Positions 1 through 11,594 are shown, counted from the stretch's first letter. The stretch: DNA of 64,000 nt from Motilibacter peucedani (GCF_003634695.1 NZ_RBWV01000009.1:124001-188000); one strand, 5' to 3'. Program-made: numbers and translations. The notes: generated by a model not told the origin, from the letters alone.

Positions 1-1171
1 CGAGCACCCGGCTGGCGATGGGGCCGAGGTAGCCGCGGTAGCGGTCGAGGATCGTGGTGATCGCGGGGTCGGGTGCGACGTCGCGGCTGTTGAGCAGGTT
101 GACCGCCGAGGTGGCGCTGCGGTCGACGTCACCGGTGCGCCGGTCGAGCACCAGGTCGACGTCGGTGATGAACCGGCCGTAGTTGCCGGCCTGGACCACG
201 AGCCGCTTGTTGCCCGCCGGGTCGTCGAGCTTGCAGTTGTAGGCCTGGTGGGTGTGGCCGGTCACCAGCACGTCGACCGCGGGCGTGACGTTGGCGTTGA
301 TCGTCGTGATGGGGGCCGACAGGCCCTCGCACGCGTTGTAGGAGCCGGTCGTCTCGCCGCCCTCGTGGAGGACCGCCACGATCGACTGGACGCCCTGGGC
401 CTGCAGCCGGGCGGCGTACTTGTTGATCACGGTCGCCTCGTCGCGGAAGGTGAGGCCCTTGACGCCCGAGGCGGTCACGATCGAGGGGGTCGTCTTGGTG
501 ACCACGCCGATGAAGCCGACCTTGGCGCCGCCGTGGAACTTCTCGACGTGCGTGGCCGCGAGGATGGGCTCGCCGGTCGCGGTGAGCTCGACGTTGGCGG
601 CGAGGTAGTCGAAGTCGGCGCCGCGGAACCGCTTGCCGCCGTTGTCCTTGTCGGCGCAGCTGTTCTGGTTGTTGGCACCCTCGACGCCGTCGCGGATGCA
701 GCCGCCCTTCTGGATGCGGAAGAGCTCCTTGTAGCCCTCGTCGAACTCGTGGTTGCCCACCGCCGAGAGCTGCACGCCCATCGCGTTCAGCGCCTGGATC
801 GTCGGCTCGTCGTGGAACGCGGCCGAGAGCAGCGGCGAGGCACCGATGTTGTCGCCGGCGGTGAGGGTGAAGCTGTCGCGCTGGCCGGCGCGCAGCTGCT
901 TCAGGTGCGTCGAGAGGTACTCGGCACCGCCCACGACCGTCACGGCGGGCGTGCCGTCCGGGTTGGTGCCCGTGGTCACGCGGCTGCTCGACCCGGTCAG
1001 CGGGTCGAGGTTGCCGTGGAGGTCGTTGAAGGAGAGCAGCTGGATGTGCTGCAGGGGCGCTGACCTGATCGACTGCGCCGACGCGGTGGTCGGCAGGCTC
1101 GCGGTCGCGAGCGCGGCGCCGGCGGTCGCGGCCAGTGCGACGATCCGCGCGGTTCGGGAGGTTCGGCTCAT
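1..1171 (-). CDS. Secreted 5'-nucleotidase / metallophosphatase (C-terminus beyond window)
   Basis: This is a UshA-like exported phosphohydrolase that would release phosphate from nucleotides outside the cell. It starts at ATG 1171 and stays open to base 1, so 390 residues are visible and the C-terminal nucleotide-binding domain is missing. Residues 1-32 form a signal peptide ending ASA. The metallophosphatase motifs follow in order: FNDLHGN (metal Asp and His), TAGDNIGASP, AVGNHEFDEG and VTGHTHQAYNC. On the minus strand an AT-rich TAACGT lies 8 nt before the start, so the transcript may be nearly leaderless. It is divergent from mshD and sits beside ppk and pst genes, which fits phosphate scavenging. 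I saw no PHO box in front of it. The family is certain; the exact substrate is not. Confidence 0.93.
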   Translation of the reverse strand, partial: MSRTSRTARIVALAATAGAALATASLPTTASAQSIRSAPLQHIQLLSFNDLHGNLDPLTGSSSRVTTGTNPDGTPAVTVVGGAEYLSTHLKQLRAGQRDSFTLTAGDNIGASPLLSAAFHDEPTIQALNAMGVQLSAVGNHEFDEGYKELFRIQKGGCIRDGVEGANNQNSCADKDNGGKRFRGADFDYLAANVELTATGEPILAATHVEKFHGGAKVGFIGVVTKTTPSIVTASGVKGLTFRDEATVINKYAARLQAQGVQSIVAVLHEGGETTGSYNACEGLSAPITTINANVTPAVDVLVTGHTHQAYNCKLDDPAGNKRLVVQAGNYGRFITDVDLVLDRRTGDVDRSATSAVNLLNSRDVAPDPAITTILDRYRGYLGPIASRVL

Positions 1172-1267
1172 GTCCGTGCACGTTAGGCATCCGGCGCGCG
1201 GCGCGCCAGACCCCGCGGCCCAACTCGCGGGGAAGTCCGGGCGTCCGGAGCCTCGCGACGCTGTCGG

Positions 1268-1273
1268 TAGGGT
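1268..1273 (+). promoter_or_regulatory. -10 element of a probable leaderless mshD transcript
   Basis: TAGGGT fits the actinobacterial TANNNT -10 box and lies 7 nt before the GTG at 1281. Transcription would then begin at or next to the start codon. No convincing -35 hexamer is seen. Confidence 0.4.
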
Positions 1274-1280
1274 GTCCGCG

Positions 1281-2267
1281 GTGGACAGGCCGTACTCCCC
1301 CGCGCACCTCGAGACCGTCGAGCGCCTGAGCGAGCCCGAGGTCGACGCGGTCACCTGGACCCTCGAGGCCGCCACCGAGGCCGACGGCGTGCGCCCGCTG
1401 TCCGAGCACGTCGAGCTGCACCTGCGCGACGGCGGCGAGCGCCCGGCGCGCCACGTCCTCGCCTGGCACGGCGACACCCTCGCCGGCTACGCCCACCTGG
1501 ACACCACCGACGCGGTCGCCGGTCCGAGCGCCGAGCTCGTCGTCCACCCCGCCGCCCGGCGCGCGGGCGTCGGGACGGCACTGCTGCGTACGCTGCTCGG
1601 CGAGGCCGCGCCGGCCTCCCTGCGCGTGTGGGCGCACGGCTCGCTGCCCGGCGCCGACGCTCTCGCCACCTCGGTCGGCATGGCCCGCGTGCGCGAGCTG
1701 CTGCAGATGCGCCGCGCGCTCCCCTACGGCGGCGCCGTGCCGCCGCTGCCGGTCGACGTCGACGTGCGCGCCTTCGACCCGGACCGCGACGCCGAGGAGT
1801 GGGTGCGCGTCAACGCCGAGGCGTTCGCCGACCACCCCGAGCAGGGACGCCTCACCCTGCTCGACCTGGGGATCCGGATGCGGGAGCCGTGGTTCGACCC
1901 GGCCGGGTTCCTGGTCGCCGAGCGCGACGGCGCCATGGTCGGCTTCGCGTGGACCAAGGTGCACGGCGGGGCCGAGCAGCCCCGCCTGACCCTCGTCGGG
2001 GCCGCGCCCGTCGACCACCCCCACCCCCCGCTCGGCGAGCTCTACGTCCTCGGCGTCGCCCCGTCGGCGCGCGTCTCGGGCCTCGGGCGGGCGCTGACGG
2101 TGCGCGCGCTGCGGCACCTGGGCGAGCGCGGGCTGCGCCACGCGATGCTCTACGCCGACGCCGACAACGTGCCCGCGGTGCGGCTCTACACCTCCCTGGG
2201 GTTCACCCGCCACAGCTCCGACACGATGTGGCAGGGGGCGGCGGCGTGGCAGGCGCCGGGCTCCTGA
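1281..2267 (+). CDS. mshD: Mycothiol synthase (tandem GNAT acetyltransferase)
   Basis: MshD acetylates Cys-GlcN-Ins with acetyl-CoA, the last step of mycothiol synthesis, and marks the host as an actinobacterium. The 328-residue product has two GNAT folds. In the N-terminal half, [18 protein letters not shown] is the acetyl-CoA loop. In the C-terminal half, [19 protein letters not shown] is followed by [22 protein letters not shown], the usual end of the active domain. I chose GTG 1281 because a TANNNT box lies 7 nt upstream; GTG 1272 is in frame but has no room for a promoter or ribosome site. Family members are usually about 300 residues. A 9-bp hairpin covers the stop codon. It is unlinked to other mycothiol genes here. 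Confidence 0.93.
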   Translation: MDRPYSPAHLETVERLSEPEVDAVTWTLEAATEADGVRPLSEHVELHLRDGGERPARHVLAWHGDTLAGYAHLDTTDAVAGPSAELVVHPAARRAGVGTALLRTLLGEAAPASLRVWAHGSLPGADALATSVGMARVRELLQMRRALPYGGAVPPLPVDVDVRAFDPDRDAEEWVRVNAEAFADHPEQGRLTLLDLGIRMREPWFDPAGFLVAERDGAMVGFAWTKVHGGAEQPRLTLVGAAPVDHPHPPLGELYVLGVAPSARVSGLGRALTVRALRHLGERGLRHAMLYADADNVPAVRLYTSLGFTRHSSDTMWQGAAAWQAPGS

Positions 2268-2280
2268 GACGGGAGCCCGG
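2256..2280 (+). terminator. Hairpin over the mshD stop codon
   Basis: CCGGGCTCC (2256-2264) pairs perfectly with GGAGCCCGG (2272-2280) around a 7-nt loop that contains the stop codon. There is no T tract. It sits just before ppk (start 2293), so it could reduce read-through from mshD or mask the ppk ribosome site. Confidence 0.45.
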
Positions 2281-2292
2281 CCAGGTGCGACG

Positions 2293-4420
<2,128 letters not shown>

Positions 4421-4428
<8 letters not shown>

Positions 4429-6013
4429 GCAGCAGCCCGACGAGCACTCGGCCGGCACGGAGGACCCGCAGCCGCCGAGCGGTGCGGTCTCCACCTACCG
4501 CGAGGTCGAGCGCAAGTTCCGCGTCCACGGCCTGTTCCGGGTGCCCGACCTCGCCGGCGCCGGCCCGGTGGCGACGACGCAGGAGCGCGAGGTTCTGCAG
4601 CTGGCGGCGAGCTACCACGACACCAGCGACCTGCGCCTCGCCCGCGAAGGGGTCACGCTGCGCCGCCGCGAGGGCGGGCACGACGCCGGCTGGCACCTCA
4701 AGCTGCCGGTCGGCGAGCTCGGCTCGGGCGCACGTGACGAGCTGCGCCTGCCGCTCGAGGCGGGCGCGGTCGGCTCGGTCCCCACCGAGCTGCGCGAGCT
4801 CGTCACCGCCTACACCCGCGGCGCCGAGCTCCGGGTCGTCGCCACCCTGCGCACCGAGCGCACCCCGCTGGCGCTGCTCGACGCCGAGGGCGCCGAGCTC
4901 GCCGAGCTCACCGACGACACCGTCTCGGTCGTCGACGGCGAGCGCGTGCTGGTGCGCTTCCGCGAGCTCGAGCTCGAGGAGCACGCCGAGCTGGAGCCGG
5001 GCGCCCTCGACGAGGTGGTGGCCCGGCTCGGGCGCGCCGGCGCCGTGCCCGGCGAGTTCGTCTCCAAGGCGGTGCGCGCCCTGGGCCCCCTGGCGACCGC
5101 GCCCTCCGACGTCCCCGAGCCGCCCGAGGTCTCGCCGAAGTCGCCGGCGGAGGTGCTCGTACGCCGTCACCTCGCCACGCACGTACGCGCCCTGCGGGTC
5201 GCCGACCTCGGCGTGCGCCGGGGCGAGGACGACGCCGTGCACCAGATGCGGGTCTCCGCCCGACGGCTGCGCAGCGGGCTCCGGGTGTTCCGGCCGCTGC
5301 TCGACCGCGAGTGGGCCGACGCCCTGCGCGCCGAACTCGGCTGGATGGCCGAGGAGCTGGGCGCCGCCCGCGACCTCGAGGTGCTGCGCGAGCGGCTCGA
5401 GGCCGCGACCAGCTGGCTCCCCGACTCCGTCGAGCCCCTCGCGGCGCGCACGCTGGTCGACACCACGCTCACCGAGCGGTTCGACCGGGCGCGCGAGGAG
5501 GCGCTCGAGGCGCTGCGCTCCGAGCGCTACACCGCGCTGCTCGACGCGCTGGTCGCCGCCGCCGCCGAGCCGAAGCTCACGGAGGCGGCCGCCGAGCCGT
5601 GCGCGAGCGCCCTCCCACCCCTGGTCTCGGCGGCGTGGAAGCGGCTGGCCAAGGACGCGAAGCACCTCCACCTCGAGGGCCACGACGACGACTGGCACGA
5701 GACCCGCAAGGCCGCCAAGCAGGTGCGCTACGCCTGCGACGCGGTCGCGCCGGCGCTCGGCCGTCCGGCGAAGGCCCTGGCCAAGCAGGTGACCCGGGTG
5801 ACCGAGCTGCTGGGCGAGCACCAGGACGCCGCCATCGCGGCCGACGTGCTCGTCGAGCTGGCGGCCGGTCCGCACGTCAGCGGCCGCGCCGGGTTCGCGC
5901 TCGGGCTGATGCACCGCGACCAGCGCGACGCGGTGCACCTCGCCCGGGTCGAGTTCGGCCACGTCTGGCGCGGGGTGTCGGCGTCGCGCCACCGGGCGTG
6001 GCTGCGCCGGTGA
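4421..6013 (+). CDS. CYTH-CHAD domain protein
   Basis: The 530-residue protein joins an N-terminal CYTH (triphosphate tunnel) domain to a C-terminal CHAD domain. The CYTH signature ExExK is seen at residues 28-32 (EVERK), and arginine/glutamate-rich strands follow to about residue 230. The CHAD helical bundle starts near residue 243 with VLVRRHL and [13 protein letters not shown] and repeats as KQVRYACDA near the end. CYTH domains hydrolyse or bind triphosphate compounds, and CHAD domains bind polyphosphate. Position directly after ppk, with an 8-nt overlap, supports a role in polyphosphate turnover or anchoring (inference). The GTG start is set by this overlap. The stop overlaps the next start by 4 nt (GTGA). 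Confidence 0.92.
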
Positions 6014-6897
6014 GCCCCCGGTCGAGCACGAGCGTGCAGGCGGCAGGGACCGTCGTGCACCGGCCGGGCCCCGAGGGCCCGGAGGTGCTGCTCGTGCACC
6101 GGCCGCGCTACGACGACTGGTCGTTCCCCAAGGGCAAGCTCGACGGCGACGAGCACGTGGTGCTCGCCGCGGTCCGCGAGACGCGCGAGGAGTCGGGGCT
6201 CGGCGTGCGGCTCGAGCGGCCTCTGCGTACCCAGCGCTACACCGTCTCGGGCCGCCCGAAGGAGGTCCGCTACTGGGCGGCGACCGCCACCGGCGGGGAG
6301 TTCACCGCCAACGACGAGGTCGACGAGGTGGCCTGGCTCCCCGTGCCGGCCGCGCGCGAACGGCTCACCTGGAGCCGTGACACCACGCTCCTCGACGACG
6401 TCGAGCGCGGGCCGCTGCCCACCACCGCCGTGGTGGTGCTGCGCCACTGCCGGGCGGTCCCCCGAGACGACTGGGCCGCCGACGACGACCTCCGCCCGCT
6501 CGACGCGCTAGGCGTCGCGAGCGCCGCGGCGCTCGCACCGGTCCTGGCGGCCTACGCGCCCCGACGGATCCTCTGCTCCGACACCGTCCGCACCCTCGAG
6601 ACCGTGCGTCGCCTCGCCGAGCAGGAGGGCATCGCCGTCGAGGTGACGCCGATGCTGGGCACGAGCGCCATCAGCGCCGCGCCCGCCGCCGCCCAGGCCG
6701 CTGCCGACGCCGTGCGCTCGTCGACGGAGCCCGTCCTCCTGTGTACTCACCGGCAGGTGGTCCGTGACGTGCTAGGCGGGCTGATGCGCACGACCGACGA
6801 GAAGCCACCGCAGACCACTTTGCAGCCGGGCGAGTTCTTCGTGCTGCACTTCGCGGCCGGCGTCTTCGTCGCGCTCGAGCGGCACAGCGGCGTCTGA
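6010..6897 (+). CDS. NUDIX hydrolase fused to histidine phosphatase (MutT1-like)
   Basis: The 295-residue protein has a NUDIX domain (about 8-135) followed by a phosphoglycerate-mutase-type phosphatase domain (about 140-295). The Nudix box is seen from GKLDGDEHVV through RETREESGLG. The phosphatase nucleophile lies in VVLRHCRAVPR, with a second active-site His in LLCTHRQVVRD. This is the layout of mycobacterial MutT1, which cleans oxidised nucleotides and hydrolyses dinucleoside polyphosphates. The GTG start overlaps the upstream stop by 4 nt, so it is the third gene of a ppk operon. Substrate choice (8-oxo-dGTP or Ap4A-like) cannot be decided from sequence. Confidence 0.92.
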   Translation: MSPRSSTSVQAAGTVVHRPGPEGPEVLLVHRPRYDDWSFPKGKLDGDEHVVLAAVRETREESGLGVRLERPLRTQRYTVSGRPKEVRYWAATATGGEFTANDEVDEVAWLPVPAARERLTWSRDTTLLDDVERGPLPTTAVVVLRHCRAVPRDDWAADDDLRPLDALGVASAAALAPVLAAYAPRRILCSDTVRTLETVRRLAEQEGIAVEVTPMLGTSAISAAPAAAQAAADAVRSSTEPVLLCTHRQVVRDVLGGLMRTTDEKPPQTTLQPGEFFVLHFAAGVFVALERHSGV

Positions 6898-6952
6898 GCA
6901 GCCCGGGTCCCCCGGACGGGTCGAGCTCGTCGAAGTTCTTGGCGCAAGGGCG

Positions 6953-7029
6953 GTTCACCTGCTAGCCCTCGGCTGTGCAAGGGGGCGACATGGAGCCCAC
7001 ACGCCATGTTCACCACGCGTTCACCTCTC
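6953..7029 (+). promoter_or_regulatory. PHO box (PhoP-binding repeats) upstream of pstS
   Basis: Two adjacent 11-bp direct repeats, GTTCACCACGC (7008-7018) and GTTCACCTCTC (7019-7029), match the GTTCACC core of actinomycete PHO boxes. A third copy, GTTCACCTGCT, begins at 6953, exactly 55 bp (five 11-bp units) upstream of the first. PhoP would bind here under phosphate starvation and activate pstS. Confidence 0.85.
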
Positions 7030-7038
7030 TCCGAGATT

Positions 7039-7068
7039 GCCGTCACCTGCGGCTCCTACGGTGACGGC
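7039..7068 (+). promoter_or_regulatory. Leader hairpin of pstS
   Basis: GCCGTCACC (7039-7047) and GGTGACGGC (7060-7068) form a perfect 9-bp stem with a 12-nt loop, between the PHO box and the pstS start (7108). It would lie in the 5' untranslated region and may stabilise the messenger. Confidence 0.5.
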
Positions 7069-7107
7069 GCAACCTACGAAGACCCCCGAAGAGAGAGATC
7101 CCTCGAC

Positions 7108-8226
7108 GTGAAGTTCCAGCACCTCGGCCGCGTGTCGGCGCTCGCCCTCGCCGGCGCCCTGGCCCTGACCGCCTGTGGCTCGGACGACAACAGCGACAGC
7201 ACGGCCGCCTCGTCGGGCTCCGGCTCCTCGGCTGCGAGCGGCGACTGCCCGAGCGGCACGTTGAACGCTGAGGGCTCGAGCGCTCAGCAGAACGCGATGG
7301 GCGCGTGGATCAAGGCGTACCAGTCCCAGTGCTCCGGCACGACGATCAACTACAACCCGACCGGTTCCGGCGCCGGCGTCACCGCCTTCATCGGCGCCCG
7401 TGAGCCGCTGGTCGGGTCCGACTCGGCGCTCAAGCCCGACGAGAAGACCCAGGCCGACGCCCGCTGCAAGACCGGCAAGGCCATCGACCTGCCGATGGTC
7501 ATCGGCCCGATCGCCGTCGCCTACAACGTGAAGGGCGTCGACGACCTCCAGCTCTCCGCCTCGACCGTGGCCAAGATCTTCGCCGGCACGGTCAAGACGT
7601 GGGACGACGCGGCGATCAAGGCCGAGAACCCCAGCGCGAAGCTGCCCTCGACGCCGATCCAGACCATCCACCGCTCGGACGCGTCGGGCACCACCGACAA
7701 CTTCACCAAGTGGCTCGCGGCTGCGGCGCCGTCCGACTGGACCTACGCCAACGACAAGCAGTGGAAGGCCCCCGGCGGCCAGGGCGCCGCCAAGTCGGCC
7801 GGTGTGGCTGACGCGGTCGCCAACGGCGACGGGACCATCGGCTACGTCGAGTACTCCTTCGTGCAGTCGGCCAGCCTGAAGGCCGCGAAGATCTCCAACG
7901 ACGGCAAGAACTTCGTGGAGCTGACCCCGGCCAACGCCTCGACCGCGGTCGAGAGCGCCAAGCCCGCCGACGGCGCGACCGGCAACGACCTCGCGCTCAA
8001 GCTCGACTACGCGACCACGGCCGCCAACGCGTACCCGATCGTCCTGGTGACCTACGAGATCACCTGCGAGAAGGGCCTCTCGGCCGGCGACGCGAAGTTC
8101 GTCAAGTCGTTCCTCTCCTACACCTCGGGCGACGGCCAGTCGCAGCTCACCCCCGACCTCGGCTACGCGCCGCTGCCGGCGAGCATCCAGGCCAAGGTGA
8201 AGACCGCCGTCGCGGCGATCAGCTAG
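7108..8226 (+). CDS. pstS: Phosphate ABC transporter, substrate-binding lipoprotein
   Basis: PstS binds phosphate outside the membrane and hands it to PstCA. I place the start at GTG 7108, giving 372 residues, because the signal peptide (LGRVSALALAGALALTAC) then begins correctly. LTAC is the lipobox, followed by a Ser/Gly linker. Phosphate-binding loops are visible: AEGSSAQQNAM, PTGSGAGVTAFIGAREPLVGSDS and HRSDASGTTDNFTKWL. Upstream are PHO-box repeats and a leader hairpin. A 12-bp hairpin between pstS and pstC probably makes pstS the most abundant product of the operon. Confidence 0.97.
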   Translation: MKFQHLGRVSALALAGALALTACGSDDNSDSTAASSGSGSSAASGDCPSGTLNAEGSSAQQNAMGAWIKAYQSQCSGTTINYNPTGSGAGVTAFIGAREPLVGSDSALKPDEKTQADARCKTGKAIDLPMVIGPIAVAYNVKGVDDLQLSASTVAKIFAGTVKTWDDAAIKAENPSAKLPSTPIQTIHRSDASGTTDNFTKWLAAAAPSDWTYANDKQWKAPGGQGAAKSAGVADAVANGDGTIGYVEYSFVQSASLKAAKISNDGKNFVELTPANASTAVESAKPADGATGNDLALKLDYATTAANAYPIVLVTYEITCEKGLSAGDAKFVKSFLSYTSGDGQSQLTPDLGYAPLPASIQAKVKTAVAAIS

Positions 8227-8240
8227 TACGCACCACCGAG

Positions 8241-8274
8241 GGCGCTCCGTCGGGCTCCGGCTCGACGGGGCGCC
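8241..8274 (+). terminator. Intercistronic hairpin between pstS and pstC
   Basis: GGCGCTCCGTCG (8241-8252) pairs with CGACGGGGCGCC (8263-8274) over 12 bp with one G-T pair and a 10-nt loop. There is no strong T tract. It probably acts as a partial terminator or 3' stabiliser that raises pstS over pstCAB. Confidence 0.65.
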
Positions 8275-8358
8275 GTCGTCTGTACGACACTGCGGCCGAC
8301 CGGCCCACCCGCACCAGCCCTCGCCGACCCTGGCAGGGCAGCACGACACGGAGGACAC

Positions 8359-9336
8359 GTGGCAGCCGACACACAGGCGCCGGAGGGGCTCCGGACGACG
8401 AGCTCGCGCAGCGGCGTACGCCTGGGTGACCGCGTCTTCAGCGGCCTGGCCCTCGGGGCGGGTGTGACGCTGCTCGTGGTCATGGCCGCCATCGCCGTCT
8501 TCCTGCTCGTCAAGGCGGTCCCCGGCATCCGCGACGACAGCACCAACTGGCTGACGACGACCCGCTGGGAGCCCGACTCCCTGCCCTCGGTGTGGGGCAT
8601 CGCCGCGCTGGCCTTCGGCACCGTCCTCAGCAGCGTGATCGCCCTCCTGCTGGCGGTCCCGGTGGCTCTCGGCATCGCGCTGTTCATCTCGCACTACGCG
8701 CCGCGCCGGCTCGCGGTGGTCCTCGGCGCCCTCGTCGACCTGCTGGCCGCCGTGCCGAGCGTCGTCTACGGCCTGTGGGGCCTGCGCTGGCTGCAGGGCC
8801 AGATGGTGCCGTTCCAGGGCTGGCTCAACCACTGGTTCGGCTGGATCCCGCTGTTCGGCGGCACGGTGACCGGCGCCCGTACGCTGTTCACCGCCGGCGT
8901 CGTGCTGGCCATCATGATCCTGCCCATCGTGGCGGCGGTCAGCCGCGAGGTCTTCCTCCAGGCGCCCCGCACGCTCGAGGAGGCGGCACTGGCGCTGGGC
9001 GCCACGCGATGGGAGATGATCCGCACCACGGTGCTGCCCTTCGGCCGCCCCGGCGTGATCTCCGCGATCATGCTCGGACTGGGCCGGGCGCTCGGCGAGA
9101 CCATCGCCATCGCCCTGGTGCTCAGCACCAGCTACGAGCTCAACTGGCACATCCTCGAGCCGGGCGGCACGACCGTCGCCGCCAACATCCCCCTCCAGTT
9201 CGCCGAGGCGAGGGACACCGGCCGCAGCGCCCTCATCGCCTCCGGCCTCGTGCTGTTCGTCATCACGATGGCCGTGAACATGGGCGCCCGCGCGATCGTC
9301 GCGCGGCGCAAGGACTTCTCCGGAGCCTCGGCATGA
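8359..9336 (+). CDS. pstC: Phosphate ABC transporter permease PstC
   Basis: The 325-residue inner-membrane permease pairs with PstA. Six hydrophobic segments are visible, from VTLLVVMAAIAVFLLVKAV to the last one near ALIASGLVLFVITMAVNMG. The EAA loop that contacts PstB reads LEEAALALGATRWEMIRTTVLP, followed by GRALGETIAIALVL, a hallmark of PstC. The GTG start at 8359 follows a clear GGAGGA ribosome site. The stop overlaps the pstA start (ATGA), so the two are translationally coupled. Confidence 0.96.
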   Translation: MAADTQAPEGLRTTSSRSGVRLGDRVFSGLALGAGVTLLVVMAAIAVFLLVKAVPGIRDDSTNWLTTTRWEPDSLPSVWGIAALAFGTVLSSVIALLLAVPVALGIALFISHYAPRRLAVVLGALVDLLAAVPSVVYGLWGLRWLQGQMVPFQGWLNHWFGWIPLFGGTVTGARTLFTAGVVLAIMILPIVAAVSREVFLQAPRTLEEAALALGATRWEMIRTTVLPFGRPGVISAIMLGLGRALGETIAIALVLSTSYELNWHILEPGGTTVAANIPLQFAEARDTGRSALIASGLVLFVITMAVNMGARAIVARRKDFSGASA

Positions 9337-10406
9337 GCGCCGTCCTCGACGCCTCGCCCCGCGAGCGCGACCCGCAGCTGCACACCCGCCCCCTCGCCCG
9401 CTGGATGCCGTGGGCGGTGGGCGGCGTGGCCGTCGTCCTCGGCCTGCTGGTGGCCACGGTCCTGCACGCGAGCGCCCGCGGCGGCCGGGTGCTGGTCGCC
9501 GCTGTGATGGCCGACGCGCTGTTCGGTGTGGGCATCTACGCCTTGTCCTCCGCCCGCGAGGGCAGCCGACGGGCCACCGACCGGCTGGTGACCACCGTGG
9601 TCTACAGCTGTTTCGGGCTCGCCGTCCTGCCCCTCGTCGGACTGCTGGCGACCACCGTCAAGCGCGGCTACAGCCGCATGACGCCCGACTTCTTCACCCA
9701 CTCCATGCGCGGCGTCGGGCCGCGCGACGACGCCGGCGGCATCTACCACGCCATCGTCGGCACCGTCGAGCAGGTCGGCATCGCCAGCCTGATCGCCGTG
9801 CCGCTCGGCCTGCTCGTCGCCGTCTACCTGGTGGAGTACGGCCGTGGCGCGCTAGCCAAGGCGGTCACCTTCTTCGTCGACGTCATGACGGGCATCCCCT
9901 CGATCGTGGCCGGCCTGTTCGTCTTCACGCTGTTCATCGTGATCCTGCCGTTCCACTACAACGGGTTCTGGGGCGCGCTGTCCCTCTCGATCCTCATGGT
10001 GCCCACCGTCGTGCGCAGCTCGGAGGAGATGCTGCGGCTGGTGCCGAACGAGCTGCGGGAGGCGTCGTTCGCCCTGGGCGTCCCGCGCTGGAAGACCATC
10101 CTGTCGATCGTCTTCCCGACGGCGATCGCCGGCATCATCACCGGCATCATGCTCGCGGTGGCGCGCATCATCGGCGAGACGGCCCCCCTGGTGCTGACGA
10201 CGTTCTTCACGGACTCGATCAACATGAACCCGTTCAGCGGCCCGCAGGTCTCGCTGCCGCTCTACGTCTTCAACCAGGCGACCTCCTCGGGGCCCTACAC
10301 CCAGCAGCGGGCGTGGGCCGCGGCCCTGACGCTCATCCTCATCGTGCTCGTGCTCAACCTCGTGGCTCGGCTCGTCGCCTGGTGGCGCGCGCCCAAGGCC
10401 CGCTGA
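9333..10406 (+). CDS. pstA: Phosphate ABC transporter permease PstA
   Basis: This 357-residue permease is the second membrane subunit. An N-terminal cytosolic stretch and two hydrophobic segments ([40 protein letters not shown]) precede the conserved core. The EAA loop is [22 protein letters not shown], followed by [16 protein letters not shown], as in other PstA proteins. It is longer at the N-terminus than E. coli PstA (about 300). The ATG at 9333 overlaps the pstC stop by 4 nt. Confidence 0.96.
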   Translation: MSAVLDASPRERDPQLHTRPLARWMPWAVGGVAVVLGLLVATVLHASARGGRVLVAAVMADALFGVGIYALSSAREGSRRATDRLVTTVVYSCFGLAVLPLVGLLATTVKRGYSRMTPDFFTHSMRGVGPRDDAGGIYHAIVGTVEQVGIASLIAVPLGLLVAVYLVEYGRGALAKAVTFFVDVMTGIPSIVAGLFVFTLFIVILPFHYNGFWGALSLSILMVPTVVRSSEEMLRLVPNELREASFALGVPRWKTILSIVFPTAIAGIITGIMLAVARIIGETAPLVLTTFFTDSINMNPFSGPQVSLPLYVFNQATSSGPYTQQRAWAAALTLILIVLVLNLVARLVAWWRAPKAR

Positions 10407-10425
10407 AACAGGAGACAATCCCACC

Positions 10426-11202
10426 ATGGCCAAGCGCATCGACGTCAGCGGTCTGAACGTCTACTACGGCTCCTTCCGCGCCGTCGAGGACGTCAACATC
10501 ACCATCGAGCCCCGCTCCGTCACGGCCTTCATCGGGCCCTCGGGCTGCGGCAAGTCGACCTTCCTGCGCACGCTCAACCGCATGCACGAGGTCATCCCCG
10601 GCGCCCACGTCGAGGGCAAGGTCATGATCGACGACGAGGACCTCTACGCCCCCGGCGTCGACCCCGTCGCGGTCCGGCGCATGGTCGGCATGGTGTTCCA
10701 GCGCCCGAACCCGTTCCCGACGATGTCGATCTACGACAACGTCGCGGCTGGGCTGCGCCTCAACGGGGTCAAGAAGCGCTCCGTGCTGGACGACGTGGTC
10801 GAGAAGTCGCTGCAGGGCGCCAACCTGTGGAACGAGGTCAAGGACCGGCTGGGGCGCCCCGGCGCGGGGCTGTCCGGCGGCCAGCAGCAGCGGCTGTGCA
10901 TCGCCCGGGCCATCGCCGTCGAGCCCGAGATCCTGCTCATGGACGAGCCCTGCTCCGCCCTGGACCCGATCTCCACGCTGGCGATCGAGGACCTGATCTC
11001 GACGATCAAGGAGCAGTACACCATCGTGATCGTCACCCACAACATGCAGCAGGCCGCCCGCGTGAGCGAGACCACGGCCTTCTTCAACATCGCGGGGGCA
11101 GGCAAGCCGGGCCACCTGATCGAGGTCGGCCCGACCGCCAAGATGTTCTCGAACCCGTCGGTGCGGGCCACCGAGGACTACATCTCGGGCCGCTTCGGCT
11201 GA
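10426..11202 (+). CDS. pstB: Phosphate ABC transporter ATP-binding protein
   Basis: PstB energises phosphate import. All ATPase motifs are present in 258 residues: Walker [11 protein letters not shown]-loop VFQRPNPFP (typical of PstB), signature LSGGQQQR, Walker [14 protein letters not shown] and the switch His in [10 protein letters not shown] strong ribosome site (CAGGAGA) precedes ATG 10426. It ends the pst operon. No phoU follows, unlike many pst loci. A hairpin at 11223-11248 closes the operon. Confidence 0.98.
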   Translation: MAKRIDVSGLNVYYGSFRAVEDVNITIEPRSVTAFIGPSGCGKSTFLRTLNRMHEVIPGAHVEGKVMIDDEDLYAPGVDPVAVRRMVGMVFQRPNPFPTMSIYDNVAAGLRLNGVKKRSVLDDVVEKSLQGANLWNEVKDRLGRPGAGLSGGQQQRLCIARAIAVEPEILLMDEPCSALDPISTLAIEDLISTIKEQYTIVIVTHNMQQAARVSETTAFFNIAGAGKPGHLIEVGPTAKMFSNPSVRATEDYISGRFG

Positions 11203-11222
11203 CCGGCGGCACTGCTGACGGG

Positions 11223-11248
11223 CGCTGCGCCTGCGGACGGGCGCAGCG
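11223..11248. terminator. Bidirectional hairpin after pstB
   Basis: CGCTGCGCC (11223-11231) pairs with GGCGCAGCG (11240-11248) over 9 bp with an 8-nt loop. It lies between the pstB stop and the convergent stop at 11250. Confidence 0.6.
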
Positions 11249-11249
11249 G

Positions 11250-11504
11250 CTAGTGCTCGACGAGCCCGAGGACCTCGTCGAGCTCGTCCGGGCTGAGCGG
11301 GTGGTCGCTCGAGGCGGCCGCCACCATGACCTCGCCGAACAGCTCGATCTCGGCCAGGGCCGCCGGGTCCTGGAGCCGGAGGTCGGGCTTGACGATCACG
11401 CTCGGCCGCCTCCTCTTCGCCTCGTCACGCTCCGCGGCAGCCCGGTCGCCGCCGACTGCCAGGCTATCGGCGTCGGACTCCTGGCGGACACGGATCGCGT
11501 TCAT
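11250..11504 (-). CDS. Small conserved-looking acidic protein, unknown
   Basis: I do not recognise this 84-residue protein. It has a basic/polar N-half (RVRQESDADSL, then DEAKRRRPSVIVKPDLRL) and an acidic helical C-half ending DELDEVLGLVEH. It has no signal, membrane segment or cysteine motif. I chose ATG 11504 over GTG 11507 because a TAGGGT box lies 5 nt upstream of it. A single GTTCACC half-site (minus strand, 11517-11523) just upstream suggests a possible link to the phosphate regulon, but one half-site is weak evidence. It converges on pstB. Confidence 0.55.
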   Translation of the reverse strand: MNAIRVRQESDADSLAVGGDRAAAERDEAKRRRPSVIVKPDLRLQDPAALAEIELFGEVMVAAASSDHPLSPDELDEVLGLVEH

Positions 11505-11594
11505 CACTCACCCTATGGTGAACGATCCACCCGTCCGGCGTCCGCCGAATCGATGCTTCCGTCAGCAACCAGCCGCCGTCGCGCTCAGGACCGG

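Noticed and set aside
1211-1232. Hairpin CCCCGCG / CGCGGGG between the nucleotidase and mshD
   Set aside because: A 7-bp stem in a divergent promoter region of very GC-rich DNA is not enough to claim an operator or terminator.
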